Both the position numbers and the translations under genes were made by a program. From assembly GCF_027943255.1 (NCBI RefSeq), contig NC_072894.1, forward strand, positions 77,291,601 to 77,355,600: a DNA stretch of 64,000 nt, in the 5' to 3' direction. Positions 47,415 to 59,445 of this stretch are shown in pieces. The stretch is from Anastrepha obliqua. Its lineage: Eukaryota; Arthropoda; Insecta; Diptera; Tephritidae. The notes beneath the pieces were generated by a model that had not been told where the DNA came from, ran no database searches, and saw only the letters and a list, made by a program, of their open reading frames with translations. The stretch's first letter is position 1; each line of letters begins with the position of its first letter.

Positions 47415-47649
47415 GGTGCCGTAGCCATAACGCCATAGCCGTAACATTACAGCACTTGTCGGCTAGTCATGCCGTAACAGCTGTCAATCAATTTTTCATC
47501 GTTCATTTCTAATATTCAAACTTTTATCGCAAATATTGAAACAAATGTCAAGTAAGTAAGCAAGTCAACTGCTCACGGTTACGGAGAAAAATCAAAATAC
47601 AATAGTACATACGGCTACGGTTATGGTTATGGCGTTGTGGTGCGGCACC
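47415..47649. mobile_element. Foldback element with GCCATAAC-rich arms
   Basis: The left arm 47415..47445 (GGTGCCGTAGCCATAACGCC, ATAGCCGTAAC) faces the right arm 47611..47649, whose complement begins GGTGCCGCACCACAACGCCA and continues TAACCATAACCGTAGCCGTA. Arms of 31-39 bp around about 165 bp of non-coding sequence. No target duplication is clear. Confidence 0.55.
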
Positions 47650-48621
47650 TATAATCGTTTATGTAAAACGTAAGCAATATTAAGAACGGATAAAAAGCAA
47701 AATTAATTGTTAAATGTAAATAAACCTTAACAAAAATGCTTTCATTTCTTATTCGCTATAAGTTTGTTTGATTCCAGGGAAGTCTAAATTAAATTGTAGT
47801 AAAATGTGGGTAGCACTTCCTTACTTGTTTAACCAACTTTTTTTATATAATATAAACTTATGTACATTGCTCCATGGAAAGCATCTGAACGTACTTATTT
47901 GGAAACGCATAAATAAATTATAAAAAGCTTTAAGGCAAGAGAAAGCTACATAAATATTTATACACAATGCAAATAGACGAAAAAAAAATTAGTTACTAAA
48001 TGTTAGATGATTTCAGTTTGGCAAAATGTGGCTTAATTCGATTGTTGGTTGTCGTAAGCTAACATTTTACTGTTGTCCAAAAATTAATTAGTTAAGTATG
48101 CAAGAAAGACCGCTAGCTGATCTTCGTATAAAAAAAGCATAACAGCAGCTATTCGCCATATCTGATTAGAAGAAAATTCGACTTTATTTTTGTTACGGAC
48201 TAATAATAAATTCAAAACCTTAAAGTCGTGTTTATCTATGTCTTGTTCTTTTGGAAAATGAAAACAAAAATAATTTCTCAAAAACTAATTTAATTTATGA
48301 TATTTCAAATAATTCACGTCCCACCCAATAAAGTGATTGCGAGGGTATAAATCATGTTAAATCAGTGTAGGCTAGGTATGCTAGGGCAGTTCTTCAGGAT
48401 ATCGCTATAAGCCTTCTGGCTTCTAAAACATCTTCGCCTAAAAAACACTTATCGATAAATACATATTTACCAAAAATTCAAATATACATTAAACCAAATT
48501 AGGCAAATATGCATTCATACTTAAACTGTGATTTTTAGTCCAGAAATCGGTCATACATGTCGGTGGATGAGTTGGCGCTCTCACTTCTTACTTACAAATT
48601 AATCAGCAGTGCAATTATTTA
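47650..48621. other. A+T-rich spacer
   Basis: Nothing recognised. Confidence 0.45.
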
Positions 48622-49139
48622 CAGGGTCCGGCACTCGAAGTGCAACCAACTTCAGACTGAGTGTGCCAGTCAAATGGCAAAAGAACTGAAAATATCTGAC
48701 CGTAGCATCCGCCGCATACTGAAAAATGATCTCAAAGTCAAGCCTTACAAGATCCAAAAGCGCATGATTTCAGACCAATGTAGCAACAACTCAGACTTGA
48801 GAGAGCGAAGGAGTTGCTTGGCTTGGCCGAAAGCGGTCAATATCTGAACATTGTGTTTTCTGACGTGAAAATTTTTCAAATTGAGCAATTCGTAAAGACC
48901 CAAAACGATATGGTTCATTTGACCGACCGTTCATACGAGAATTTGAGTCAAAAACAAACAAACATTTCGGTGGCAGACCATGGACGTTTCAACAGGACTC
49001 GCCACCATCTCACAAAGCCCGAGTGAGCCAAGAAGGGCTAAAAAATAATATTCCGAACATACTTTGAAGTAAGTGAAAGTAATTTTCCAAACTAAATTAT
49101 GGGATTTTTAATTGGTTACACTTCGAGTGCCGGACCCTG
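48622..49139 (+). mobile_element. maT-like (DD37D-type) mariner relative, internally deleted, 518 bp
   Basis: Terminal inverted repeats of about 28 bp: CAGGGTCCGGCACTCGAAGT on the left and the same 20 bases on the complement of the right end. Left flank TA, right flank CA (a mutated TA). The transposase reads MAKELKISDRSIRRILKNDL then KVKPYKIQK (helix-turn-helix), ERSKELLGLAESGQYLNIVF then SDVKIFQIEQFV (first catalytic Asp, with E to V next to it) and DRSYENLSQKQ. After a large deletion it reads RPWTFQQDSPPSHKARVSQE, the second catalytic box, in another frame. The third Asp region is gone. I assign it to the DD37D/maT group from the overall similarity; the spacing itself cannot be measured here. 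Confidence 0.75.
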
Positions 49140-49560
49140 CAGTTAAAATTCAATAAATTGATGTTATTGAGATGTTGATTTTCAGCTACATTCTTAAGTA
49201 TCAAAGAGAGAAATGCAATGGCGTTATATGATGTGATTCCTTACGACTAAACTTTAAGCAATAACGTAAAGCGATCGACACAACAAATTGAGTCTAATTC
49301 AAAACAGGTGGTTTTAATGGAACACTCTTTACAAAACTACAGTGTGCATGATATAAACCAGCGTTCGGTATTATTTACAGTAACATTTGCCTTTGAAAGA
49401 GTTGTGTGATTATAAGAGAATATCGCACAGTGGATATTGTCGAAGGAAACTAATACAACCAACATCTTTCTTGTGAAGTGTTAAGTTTTTACAGGCGTGC
49501 TTTTAAAAGCGTTTTGTTTTTAATTGAAAGAAAATGTGTTCAAAAATTTTTCATAGTAGC
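49140..49560. other. Spacer
   Basis: No gene or element recognised. Confidence 0.45.
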
Positions 49561-50347
49561 TAGCTCATCTTCTTTAATTTGTTTTATTTTATTTACCTTT
49601 GTTTCGTGAAATTTTATTTCATTTTGTGTTTTAAATTTATTTTATTTTATTAATCTTTATTTTTCTACATATTTTCTATTTTCTTTATTTATTTTTTTAC
49701 TGTATCAAATTTTTATATTTATATAATATTTATATTATTTTAATTCAATTCAATTTTATTTTATTTTATTATTTATACTATTTTAATTTACTTTTATTTT
49801 ATTCTCTTTAAAAAAATTTAAATTTTAATTCACTAAATTTAAAATTTAATTCATTTTACTTTATTTTATTTTATTTAATTTTACTTATTTTTCTTTAATC
49901 TTACATTATATTTTTATTTTTTTATTTCATTTGATTATATTTCTTATTTCTCTTTCTATTTTACTTTACTTTATTTTATTTTAACTTTATTTTATCTAAA
50001 TTGGTTTTCTTTTAAACCACCTAACTATTTATTTAGTTCAATTTTTGTCTTGGTTTAATTTTACTTATTTTATTCATTTTAGTTTATTTTAACTGATTTA
50101 TATTCATAATATTATTTTTATTATACTTACCTTTATTTAATATAAATTATTTTCCTATTTCTATTTAATTTCCATTAATTTATTTTATAATTTTCTAATT
50201 ATTATTATTTTTTTATTATAAACCTTTTATATTATTTCATTTTATCTAATTTGATGTATATCTCTATAATATTATTTCTTTTATTTAACCTTAACTTATT
50301 TAATTTAACTTGGCTTATTTTAAATTACTTCAATTTAATTTAATTTG
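49561..50347. repeat. Degenerate TTTTA-type low-complexity tract
   Basis: Nearly 800 bp almost without G, built of TTTA, TTTTA and ATTTTAATTT units with no exact period. The same composition resumes at 50625..50770 beyond the SINE, so the tract was originally continuous, about 930 bp. Confidence 0.8.
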
Positions 50348-50616
50348 GCGCCTACACCTTGTTTGGGGATTTGACCGAGCTTCTTCCCCTATTTGTGGCG
50401 TGCGTCTTGATGTTGTTCCACAAATTGAGGGACCTAAAGTTTTAAACCGACTCTGAACAGCAGATATTTTCTATGAGGAGATTTTCTCATGGTAGAAATA
50501 CACTCATAGGCTTACCATAGCCTGCCGAGGGGCGTTCACTATTAGAAAAAAACTTTTTCTTCTTTCATTTTTCGAATAGTAGTCACGCACCAAACCATTC
50601 GGCTACGGCGGCCGCC
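50348..50616 (-). mobile_element. tRNA-derived SINE, reverse copy (269 bp)
   Basis: The complement starts GGCGGCCGCCGTAGCCGAAT with the A-box region and carries AGTGAACGCCCCTCGGCAGG and CGCACGCCACAAATAGGGGA. Part of the head including the B box is deleted compared with 43048..43369. Flanked by TTAATTTG on both sides (50340..50347 and 50617..50624), an 8-bp duplication in A+T-rich DNA. Confidence 0.85.
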
Positions 50617-50770
50617 TTAATTTGCTTTATTTTTTTTTTGTTTTATTAACATTTCATTAAATTAAAGTATTTCTTTTCTTTTTATTTTATTTTCCTCATA
50701 TCTTCTCATTTCATTTATTTTACATATAATATTACTTCATTTATTTACTGAATTTAGTACAAACATTTCA

Positions 50771-52663
50771 TATCTGTTCAGACTAAAATTCTATGAAACA
50801 CATACGTCGATACGTCAGGTACAATTCTCACCCTCAAATAGACCTGACCATAAGCTTCAGTGTGCCATTAGAGCTGCTTCAATCGATTCTTATTTCACGG
50901 TTGTAAATATGCAGACAAGTGTGAACATTTTTTTGGTTTCCGCCGGCCATTTTAGTGAAGGGATGGGCTCAACTTTTGCACTCAGAAAAGTGCAGCCACC
51001 TATTTGATCCTTCAACTTGACCTCCAATATTTATATTTCAGAATTATACGAGCTGAAACAATGATTTTTATTTTATGTACTTGTATTTATTGCTTTAATT
51101 TGATTCCAAAATTTAAAAATAAAGGACGGATGGAATTCAGTAGTTATGGCATATTTGACAGAAATTTTCCTAAATTATGTAAAAATTTGCGTGAGTTATA
51201 CATGAGCTGAGAAAAATATGAAAATAAATCAGCCAAACTAATATAAGTTGAATTATTTACTAGCTTATTTTGATTCACCAACACCTAGCGAGTAGTGAAT
51301 AAAGCCAAAGAATTTTCCTTGAAACTAACTACATTATTTTTGTTTTGACAATCTATTATATAACTGCATTGATTTGAAAGTATGCAAAATGGCTTGATTC
51401 TTCCATAGGACGGTGAAAAGACAAGCGTCCTGCTCCAAACCCATGTCGCTCAAATTTGTATGTAATCTCACTGCTTTTCAAAGCATTGCGCCCAAAGTAT
51501 GTAAAATATAATAAAAAAATATCGCTACTTAATTCAGGCATATCCCTTGTGTGCTAAGCGGCTAAACAAAGTCGCTTGATCATCGCTTACAAAGTCACAA
51601 CATTTTCACATACTACATAATTATTCGCGCAGGCGCGCAGAGAAATGGTGAGTCGAAAGTGGCAACTGTTCCTTTGAAAGTTATGGCTAATCCAAAAGAA
51701 CTGATCTAAAAGGTCAAGATTTTTATTATAGCTTCGGCATCTTTTTTATATACGGCGAAGATTTGTGCAAAATTAAGGACATGGTGTATGGTTATTCTGT
51801 TACTGCTACATTTCGTTTGCTTCAAATGCTGCGAAAATAAACGAGCTTGTAAAAATGCTTGCCCAGTTCCTTCTAAGACATGCCTTTTAATTGTTACTTG
51901 GCCCTACTCACTGGCTAGACGTACTTTATTTTATTGCTATGTTTGCACTAAAATCACCGCCTCTCATGAGTTTTGTATGTATACATACATATTTTGAAGT
52001 ACTTGTACATAGAGGTGCATAGCAATAAATGAGTGATCGTGCCATCTAGTACAGCATGGCACTTACTGCATATTTCACGTATTTATTCATGTTGCTGAAT
52101 GTACATAAGGCTATTGTCTTTGAAGCACATCATATTTTATGCAATAATACGAGTGCACAATAATACAGATGCAATGCAATTATTTGGTATGCAAATCAAC
52201 GCGTGAACAATTCATTCAAAACTTTATTTATTGAACAATAATACATAAATACGGCAAGTAAATTACGTTATTATACGAGTTTGGTTAAAGAGCCAGCACA
52301 GAGTTGAATATACTACTTTACAAAGCTACAGCCGCGGCACCCGAGGCAATAGCGAGGAAGAAGCAACCCAATGTAACAACAGTACATAAATACATAATAC
52401 AGGTACGAGAATACAATATGGGAATAATAATAGAGTGAGTGCACTTGAAGAAAAACGTACAAAAAAGCAAGCAATATTTCAGCAAATACAAATAATGTTC
52501 TTTTTTTACTGGGTGTGCATGTGCGAAACCAAGGGTATTCAAAGAGAGGATTTTATACAACACTACCTCTGAAAAAATAAACCTGGTTGCGAGCTTGTAG
52601 GTGTGCGTAATAGGCATTTGGGATGATGGTTCAAGATTTGGAATTATATAAATATTAACATAC
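50771..52663. other. Spacer without recognised gene
   Basis: A+T-rich. 52318..52340 has a short G+C-richer patch, but the frame over it (minus, 115 residues) shows no known motif. Confidence 0.4.
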
Positions 52664-52671
52664 ATATTTAT

Positions 52672-53132
52672 TAGGCCGGGTCGATTTGTGGGGAGGCAAA
52701 AAAATCGCCCATTGCTCTGTGAAAATCATATTCTAAGGATCAAAATAAGAAACTTGGCCGAAGGAACCATACCTCTAAAACGAATTCTGATGTCCCCCGA
52801 TTTGGGTCGAACTTTTTAGTTTCTTTTTTCATGTAAAGGCCAAAAATGGTGATATTTTGAAATGATTGTATGGGGAACCCCCTAGGGGAGTTCCAGGGGG
52901 TGTGCCACTGGCATGGGTGGATCGGTCGTCCAAAGTTAGTGGGGGTCGGTCATACATTTGGACTCGATTGCAGCACTCTAAATGGGTCAAAGTGGGATTT
53001 TTCGTTCGACCCAAATTGGGGGACATCAGAATTCGTTTTAGAGGCATGGTTCCTTCGGCAAAGTTTCTTATTTTGATCCCTAGAATACGATTCTCACAGA
53101 GTAATGAGCGATTTTTAAATCGACCCGCCTTA
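52672..53132. mobile_element. Palindromic MITE copy 1 (461 bp, 8-bp target duplication)
   Basis: An exact 8-bp duplication ATATTTAT flanks it (52664..52671 and 53133..53140). The ends are TAGGCCGGGTCGATTT and, on the complement of the right end, TAAGGCGGGTCGATTT. The arms continue for roughly 150 bp with shared blocks AATAAGAAACTT, CGAATTCTGATGTCCCCC and ATTTGGGTCGAA, so the whole element nearly folds on itself. The middle holds GGGGGTGTGCCACTGGCATG. No coding capacity is likely. The 8-bp duplication points to the hAT or P superfamily. Confidence 0.9.
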
Positions 53133-53394
53133 ATATTTATGGAATATCAGTTAGCGGTCCGCCGAATAAATCGTACCAAAGGCAAACTACAATGATTTTT
53201 CAAGCTTTTTGACGCTCGTAACTTTCATTTAAAAATGTCATATAACATCATTATATAAAATATTTCTTTCTTAATGTGCGATAAAGTGTTTTTGACCGTC
53301 ACTCACAACTCATCACTACAATTTCGCGTATTTAAAATTTTCTTAGTTTGTGTTTAATGTAATTTAAGGGCGAAATATGTGGCAGGTTTAAAAA
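53133..53394. other. Short spacer
   Basis: Nothing recognised beyond the duplicated target. Confidence 0.4.
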
Positions 53395-53560
53395 TGGGAG
53401 GCAATGGCAAACTTCCGAGTACTATGAAAAATGTCCTCATAAAAACCATTTGCCGTTCGGAGTCGGCTTAAATCAGCATGAAGACGCACATCACAAATAG
53501 GAAGAGGAGCTCGGCCAAATACCCAAAATGAGTGTAAGCGCTAATTAATATATAAAGCAA
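53395..53560 (+). mobile_element. tRNA-derived SINE, 5'-truncated
   Basis: Starts in the body (GGCAATGGCAAACTTCCGAG), keeps GCCGTTCGGAGTCGGCTT and GAGGAGCTCGGCCAAATACC, and ends with a GTAAGCGCTAATTAAT tail and a poly-A run. The promoter head is missing and several short deletions are present. Confidence 0.8.
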
Positions 53561-55861
53561 AAAAAAAAAATAAATAACAGCGGCGCAATGTAAATTGATG
53601 TTATATTTAATTATACTTATAAGTATAAAAAATATTTTTAGAAAATTTTATTGATCGAAACTTTCAAAATTAGCACGTCATCCCTAAATACGTCTTCGGA
53701 AAGCTAGACATATTGTTCTTCCTCGATAAGCAAATAAAAAACCTTTATGACTCTGGCTTTGAGGATGCTTGATTGTACTCACGAGTATATTTATCATATA
53801 CCTCTCGCAAGAAAGTCGTCTCATGTTTGGAGGATTGTCGGCGCATGGTAAATTGAATCTAATCTCTTCATTACATTTCAGTCCGATTTCAGCCTACTCC
53901 GGTCGTTGGGCTTTCTTTTTTTTGTGTGAGAAGTGGCTTTTTCGCTGTATTTACGAAGCCATCTGCATATCGTTTCTACATTTACTTAAACTTCAAACTG
54001 TTCTTCAAAGGTCTCCCTAATTTCCGTTGCTTTTTAAACCAAAACAATGACGAGCATGCGGGGAATGAGTATTGCTCTTTTGTCTTGCATTCACTTCTCC
54101 GAAGTAAAAATACTTATTTTTTTATCACTCGTCAACAGTTTGTATTTTGAACATATTTTTAATGTTTTGATGATTATTGCGCCACTGCTTATTAATAAGT
54201 TAATATTTTTTGTCAAATCCTGTTTTCCAGCACATAATTACGGTACTTACTTGACTATAGAGGGTGTGACCCCTGAGTGACCGCCAGTTTATAACTTCAG
54301 TTGAACTGTTAAAACTTTATTTGATTTCATGCGGAGTAGGCGAGGACCAGACCTGAGTTGTCCTGACAATAGTATGTATATAGTAGACAATAGTTTAAAA
54401 TATATTATTCGAGATATGCCAGGATCAGCTTCCCTTTAAGCCAAGTCTCTTTCGTATTGGGAAGAATGCTTTATAATGAATTCAGAAGGAACATTTGTGA
54501 TAAGTTAAACACGTTAAGTTCGGATAACTGTGATGATCATACAATAAGCAGAGTAGTACTCAACTATCACTTCTACACAGCTGCTTTTTATCTTTCTGAT
54601 GGACTAATAATGTATTTGCTTTCTTAGATCAGATTTATTTGGAAGGGCGTAGCTCGGTTGGATAGGGCCGACTTAAGGTTAAGGTCATCTGTCCTAATGG
54701 ACTGTATTCGTATTAGATCTGTCTACAGACACAAAATGCCAACACATTTTAAGACATTTTATGTGAATACTTGCATCTGGCTTTTGCTTTGATTTTGACT
54801 GGTTTTCTTCAGAAATTTTATAGCTGATCGATCCTTTTACTGTACTACTACGAATATGGAAACAAAGACCGTTTAACTCTACTTAATAAAGTCTGAAGGT
54901 GATTTAGTAGTGGGTGTTAAAAACGCGATGTTGAATGTAAAACATATGTTTAGGCCGCAATGTCCCTCCGTTCTCATTTTCTCCAATATTTTTCAATCTA
55001 GAATCAGATATAAGCCTAATACTATGTTGCTGTGACTGTTGATTGATGTTATTGCTTGCCTGTCATATTACTAATGGAAAAAACATCGAAATTTATTTAA
55101 ATGATCCTACCTTTAAATATGCCTTTCCAAAAAAAAATTTGGTTTTTGAAGGAATATACTTTTTCCTGAGAAATTCGAGTTTTAGAAGTATTTTCAATAC
55201 ATCTCAACTTGCGAATGGACTTAGACCAAAATGATTTGGTTAAAGGTGTAAAATATACCAAATTTTATTATTCGCTTGGAAAGATAATTAATTTCTTTGA
55301 GTGGGAGGGTGGGGTACCTTTTAGAGCACAGGCTTCATTAAAAATGTTGGCTCAAAGCAAAAGCTCTTAAGAATTAGTGATTTCAATATCGTCATGGTGC
55401 TCGTTTTCTGCCATGAGCCATTATAGCTCTCAATCCTCAATATACCCTGCTCTTGATTTCTTATAGAATGTTTGCTTTGCGACCTGCGTCACTCTGCCGT
55501 TATCAAAAAGAGGCGGGCGACAAAATTTGAATTTATTACGCCAATATATACGGCATTCATTGAAGGTGAAACACTGCTTAAGAGCAAATCTGGGGTAGGG
55601 CAGTGTGCCTGAATCCAAAATATAAATTTATTTCTAAAATAAAATCAAGTGATCAAAAATAAATAGTTTCATCCTAACCTTATTAAGAAATACAAATTTT
55701 CTTATTTCTTTGGAGCATGAGCTCATTTAAGCTCCACTGGATTCTGAATAGCGCGTTCTTCTAATCTAATTTTCAATTGGACTGGCTCCGACGATATTCA
55801 CTTTAAGAGATTTGATACTTTTTGGAATCTGGATATCCGTACACCTTTCAGCTTATATTAT
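53561..55861. other. Spacer without recognised gene
   Basis: A+T-rich; plus-strand frames at 53769..54280 show no known motif. A chance tRNA-like stretch at 54648 is discussed under rejected items. Confidence 0.4.
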
Positions 55862-55869
55862 GTATGTAT

Positions 55870-56269
55870 TAGGGCGGGTCGATTTAAAAATCGCTCATTG
55901 CTCTGTGAAAATCGTATTCTAGGGATCAGAATAAGAAACTTTGCCGAAGGAATCATACCTCTAAAACGAATTCTGATGTCCCCCAATTTGGGTCGAATGA
56001 AAAATCCCACTTTGACCCATTTAGAGTGCTCCAATCGAGTCCAAAGGTATGACCGACCCCCACTAACTTTGGACGGCCGATCCACCCATGCCAGTGGCAC
56101 ACCCCCTGGAACTCCCCTGGGGGGTTCCACATACAATAATTTCAAAATATCACCATTTTTAGCCTTTACATGAGAAAAGAAAGCAAAGTTTCTTATTTTG
56201 ATCCCTAGAATATGATTTTCACAGAGCAATGGCCGATTTTTTTACTTCCCGACAAATCGACCCGGCCTA
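55870..56269. mobile_element. Palindromic MITE copy 2 (400 bp, 8-bp target duplication)
   Basis: The same family as 52672..53132, with the middle in the reverse orientation (GCCAGTGGCACACCCCCTGG). The ends are TAGGGCGGGTCGATTT and, on the complement, TAGGCCGGGTCGATTT. Flanks are GTATGTAT (55862..55869) and ATATGTAT (56270..56277), 7 of 8 identical. About 60 bp shorter than copy 1; one arm is shortened. Confidence 0.9.
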
Positions 56270-56298
56270 ATATGTATATATATATATATAAATATATG

Positions 56299-56440
56299 TG
56301 GTGGGTGTTTTGATGTTTTTTTGACGAATGGAGGGATCTACTGTTCTATGCCGCCTCCGAATGACAGATGTTTTTTTTTTCGAAATATACTCCGAGGTTT
56401 GCCATTGCCTGCGAAGCACGGCCGCTTTTTAAAACAACTT
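56299..56440 (-). mobile_element. tRNA-derived SINE, internal fragment
   Basis: The complement contains CAATGGCAAACCTCGGAGTA and a GGAGGCGGCATAGAACAGTA-type stretch, followed by TCCCTCCATTCGT, in SINE order but with many changes. No head and no tail. Confidence 0.65.
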
Positions 56441-58522
56441 TTTCCATCATTTGGTGTATCAAGCCCGGAGTTTCGAAACAGCGCTACGTATATTTCCCAA
56501 TGTTCTCCAATCACTAGGCGAATAATTTGCTTCCGCGGACGTATGCTAATATTTGGATCACAAAATATCTATTAGCGTTACAATAAAATGCTTCTAAATC
56601 TGTTTTACTACAAAATATAAAATTTAAAATTAAATTACATTAGTGAAATTGGCACCCGCTCTCTGCATAATTGAAAACCTACGCCCTTGGCATTTTTTAC
56701 GAGATCGGTCCTCCGTTTTAGCACGCCGAACAAACATTTATTTAAGAATGAATCTGCACATGATTCAATGCAGCTGGTAGTATGGAATAAATTCACGTTT
56801 ATAGGGGTTATGCAATGCTCACATGGGCTCATTGAGAGAAAATAAATATCTTTTGTTTTTTTTCACGGCTTCTTCTGGATTATCATGATACACTTCACTT
56901 AAAAATTTCAGCTTAAACCTTGCTATTGACAAATACGCGATGCTGCCACTTCTACAATTTTGAACTAATCCCCAAGTTAGGTTTCTTGGGGATTTTTACA
57001 TATTACATATTTTAGATATTTTTAACTGAAAATGTAAATAATTATATATACCATAGCTGATTACTTCATTTTTGTAAGACTTTTCGTTTTGTTCGACTAT
57101 GTTTCAAGCGCTACAAAATCGCCGTCTGAAACTTCGCTCTGATATTTTTTCAATATATCTGTGATCGATTCTTAATTGCTCAGATACAAGAATTTGTAAT
57201 ATTCTTCATGTAACTTTCATTATCTTTCATTTAGTTAACTAACAAGGTCAAGTATTGTGGACTATAATCCAACAATCAAACGAAGTATGCTAGATATGTC
57301 TAGATATATAGAGATACATCTCTCATATCAGATCTCGATCAGATCAGCACAATGGAGGGAGGCTATATCTTGTGGAGCCAGATCATCGTACATATTTTTT
57401 TCGAGACCAAGTCAATGTTACTGGCCCTAACTTGTTGTGGTAAATTAATGCACTGCCTCTTGGCTTTTTTCTAACGCTAAAAAGGTCCGGAGTTTCTTTT
57501 TTGAATATATTGGCATGCTTTCTATCAAATTGCTCACATGGCGGACCAGAAGAAGTGAAACTACCTTCTAAAAATTATTGTATCATAAGATTTATTTATT
57601 TATGTTTTTTTTTTCAAGTGTATTTTGTCTCACATTTGCATGTAGGAATTATAAGGTGATTTTAAGAATAAAATGAATGCCTACTGTGTTTGCTTACCTA
57701 CGTGTGGAAATGCTTCAATTGTTCGAACCGCAACACAGAAGAAGACAAAAGTGGCAATGAATTAAGAGAAAAAAATACATACATACGCACATATGTATGT
57801 ATGTACATAAGCATGATAATAAAACTAAGAAAAATAATTACAATACTCTATTCAGAACTGCAGTGGGTGTTAATGTGATTGTCTTTTGTTTTGTTGTTGC
57901 TCCCTCTGCCAAAAACCCACACAAAATCAGCCACCGACACGGTTTCTCAAGCTTTACTAGTGCCAGAAACAGGCATACATACATATGTATGTACATATTT
58001 CGCCAGCAAGAAAAAAACGACTTAAACCTACAAAAATACTCGCAAATAACTAAAATCAGCAGCTCAATAAAATAATAATAGAATTAATAGCGCTTACGTA
58101 CTTACACTCATTGATATGTATATATGTAATATACATATGTGGTAGGTATTAATCTAGAGTCTCTTACACGTTTTCAAATATATCCATATGTCTTATGCAT
58201 GTACTCGACACCCATGGGTAGTGAAGTACCGCGTCTGAATGCTCATCAAATCACCATAAATCAGTTAATTTAAATTTTGATTTCACATTTGGAAGCGTGT
58301 AACGCGCTTACCAACCTTACTAAATTAATATTGATGCATTGTGTACATTAGCAAGCACACAACCACATTTACATTCTTACCCACACATACATACTATACA
58401 TACTCGTATGTATGTACTTATGGACGTATGGCTACTGCAAAGAGTAACGCATTATATTTCTTTTCATTTAATTTATTTGACGAAAATTTTTTTTGATACG
58501 TCTACTACCAGGACGATTACTA
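56441..58522. other. Spacer with TACATATGTA repeats
   Basis: No gene recognised. Alternating purine-pyrimidine repeats at 57775..57805, 57975..57995, 58110..58140 and 58385..58420. Confidence 0.4.
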
Positions 58523-59445
58523 TTGGGTGTGCAACTAAGTTTTAAAGGATTTAAAACATATAGTAATACTAGTGTCAAATTGTACTGAGTATTTGTGTAA
58601 CGAGTTTCATGTGAAAGCGTCATCATTAAGTGTCGTTTCTTAGTTTGTGTCATTTCGTCGAAGTGTAAACAAAAAATTTTTTTATACAAAGACTATGTCA
58701 GCTTTTGTGCCTACAAAACTTCATTCGCGGGAAGCATTGCTATTTTGCTTCCATCTGAAGAAAAGTGCAGCGGAAAGTTATCGGATGCTGTGTGAGGCTT
58801 ACGGTGAGAATGCTCCATCAATTTCAACCTGCGAGTACTGGTTCTGACGATTCAAAAGGGGTGACTTTGACACAGCCGACAAGGAGCGCGAAGGAAGGCC
58901 ACCAACTTTTGAAGTTTGGTGGGACCAGAAGGGAATCGTTTACCACGAACTACTGAAAAGTGGTCAGACGATAAACGGAGCACTCTAGAGACAACAACTT
59001 ATGCGAATGAAGCGACCAATTGCGGAAAAACGTCCGGAATGGGAAACCAGACATGAGACATTGATCTTTCATCATGACAATGCTCGGCCGCATGTCGCAC
59101 AAGTGGTCAAAACCTATCTCGATGGTAGCGGATGGGAAGTTCTACCCCACCCGCCTTATAGCCCAGATCTTGCACCATCAGATTACCATTTGTTCCGGTC
59201 GATGCAGAATGCCCTTACGGGAGTGCGTTTCACTTCGGTTGAAGGTATCCAAAATTGGCTTGATGAGTTCTTCGCCTCCAAAAGCGAGCAGTTTTATTGG
59301 GACGGAATCCATGCATTACCAGAGAAGTGGGAAAAAGTTATAGCTAGTGATGGACAGTATTTTGGATAAAATAGGTTGTACCAATTTTTAACAATAAATT
59401 TTTGAAATCGAAAAAAAAACCTTTAAAACTTAGTTGCACACCCAA
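58523..59445 (+). mobile_element. Mariner, mellifera-subfamily type, internally deleted (923 bp)
   Basis: Perfect 26-bp terminal inverted repeats beginning TTGGGTGTGCAACTAAGTTT, flanked by TA (58521-58522 and 59446-59447). Intact relatives are about 1.3 kb, so some 350 bp are missing. The ends are identical, which suggests a fairly recent copy. The subfamily is inferred from the protein pieces and the end sequence. Confidence 0.9.
58695..59369 (+). pseudogene. Mariner transposase with central deletion (DD34D)
   Basis: Starts MSAFVPTKLHSREALLFCFH (58695) with the helix-turn-helix region FHLKKSAAESYRMLCEAYGE; a TGA replaces the usual Arg/Trp codon after CEYWF. RFKRGDFDTADKEREGRPPT follows in the same frame. 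A deletion of roughly 120 codons then joins TFE to WWDQKGIVYHELLKSGQT, removing the first catalytic Asp. The 3' part (59001..59369) is open to the end: HHDNARPHVAQVVKTYLDGS holds the second Asp, and PPYSPDLAPSDYHLFRSMQN the third, with 34 residues between if aligned to relatives. It ends KVIASDGQYFG. Not functional. Confidence 0.85.

Noticed and set aside
52866..53195. Open frames of 68-109 codons within the palindromic MITE, repeated at 55858..56229
   Set aside because: They appear in both copies only because the DNA repeat is shared; no protein similarity, and the frame runs across the inverted arms.
54648..54720. tRNA-like stretch: GGGCGTAGCTCGGTTGGATA resembles an A box
   Set aside because: No B box (GGTTCRANTCC) follows at the right distance and no cloverleaf can be drawn; at best an old tRNA-derived relic.
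57100..57560. Minus-strand sequence resembling a Tc1 C terminus (HVSNLIESMP)
   Set aside because: Only about ten residues resemble the family and no second motif supports it.
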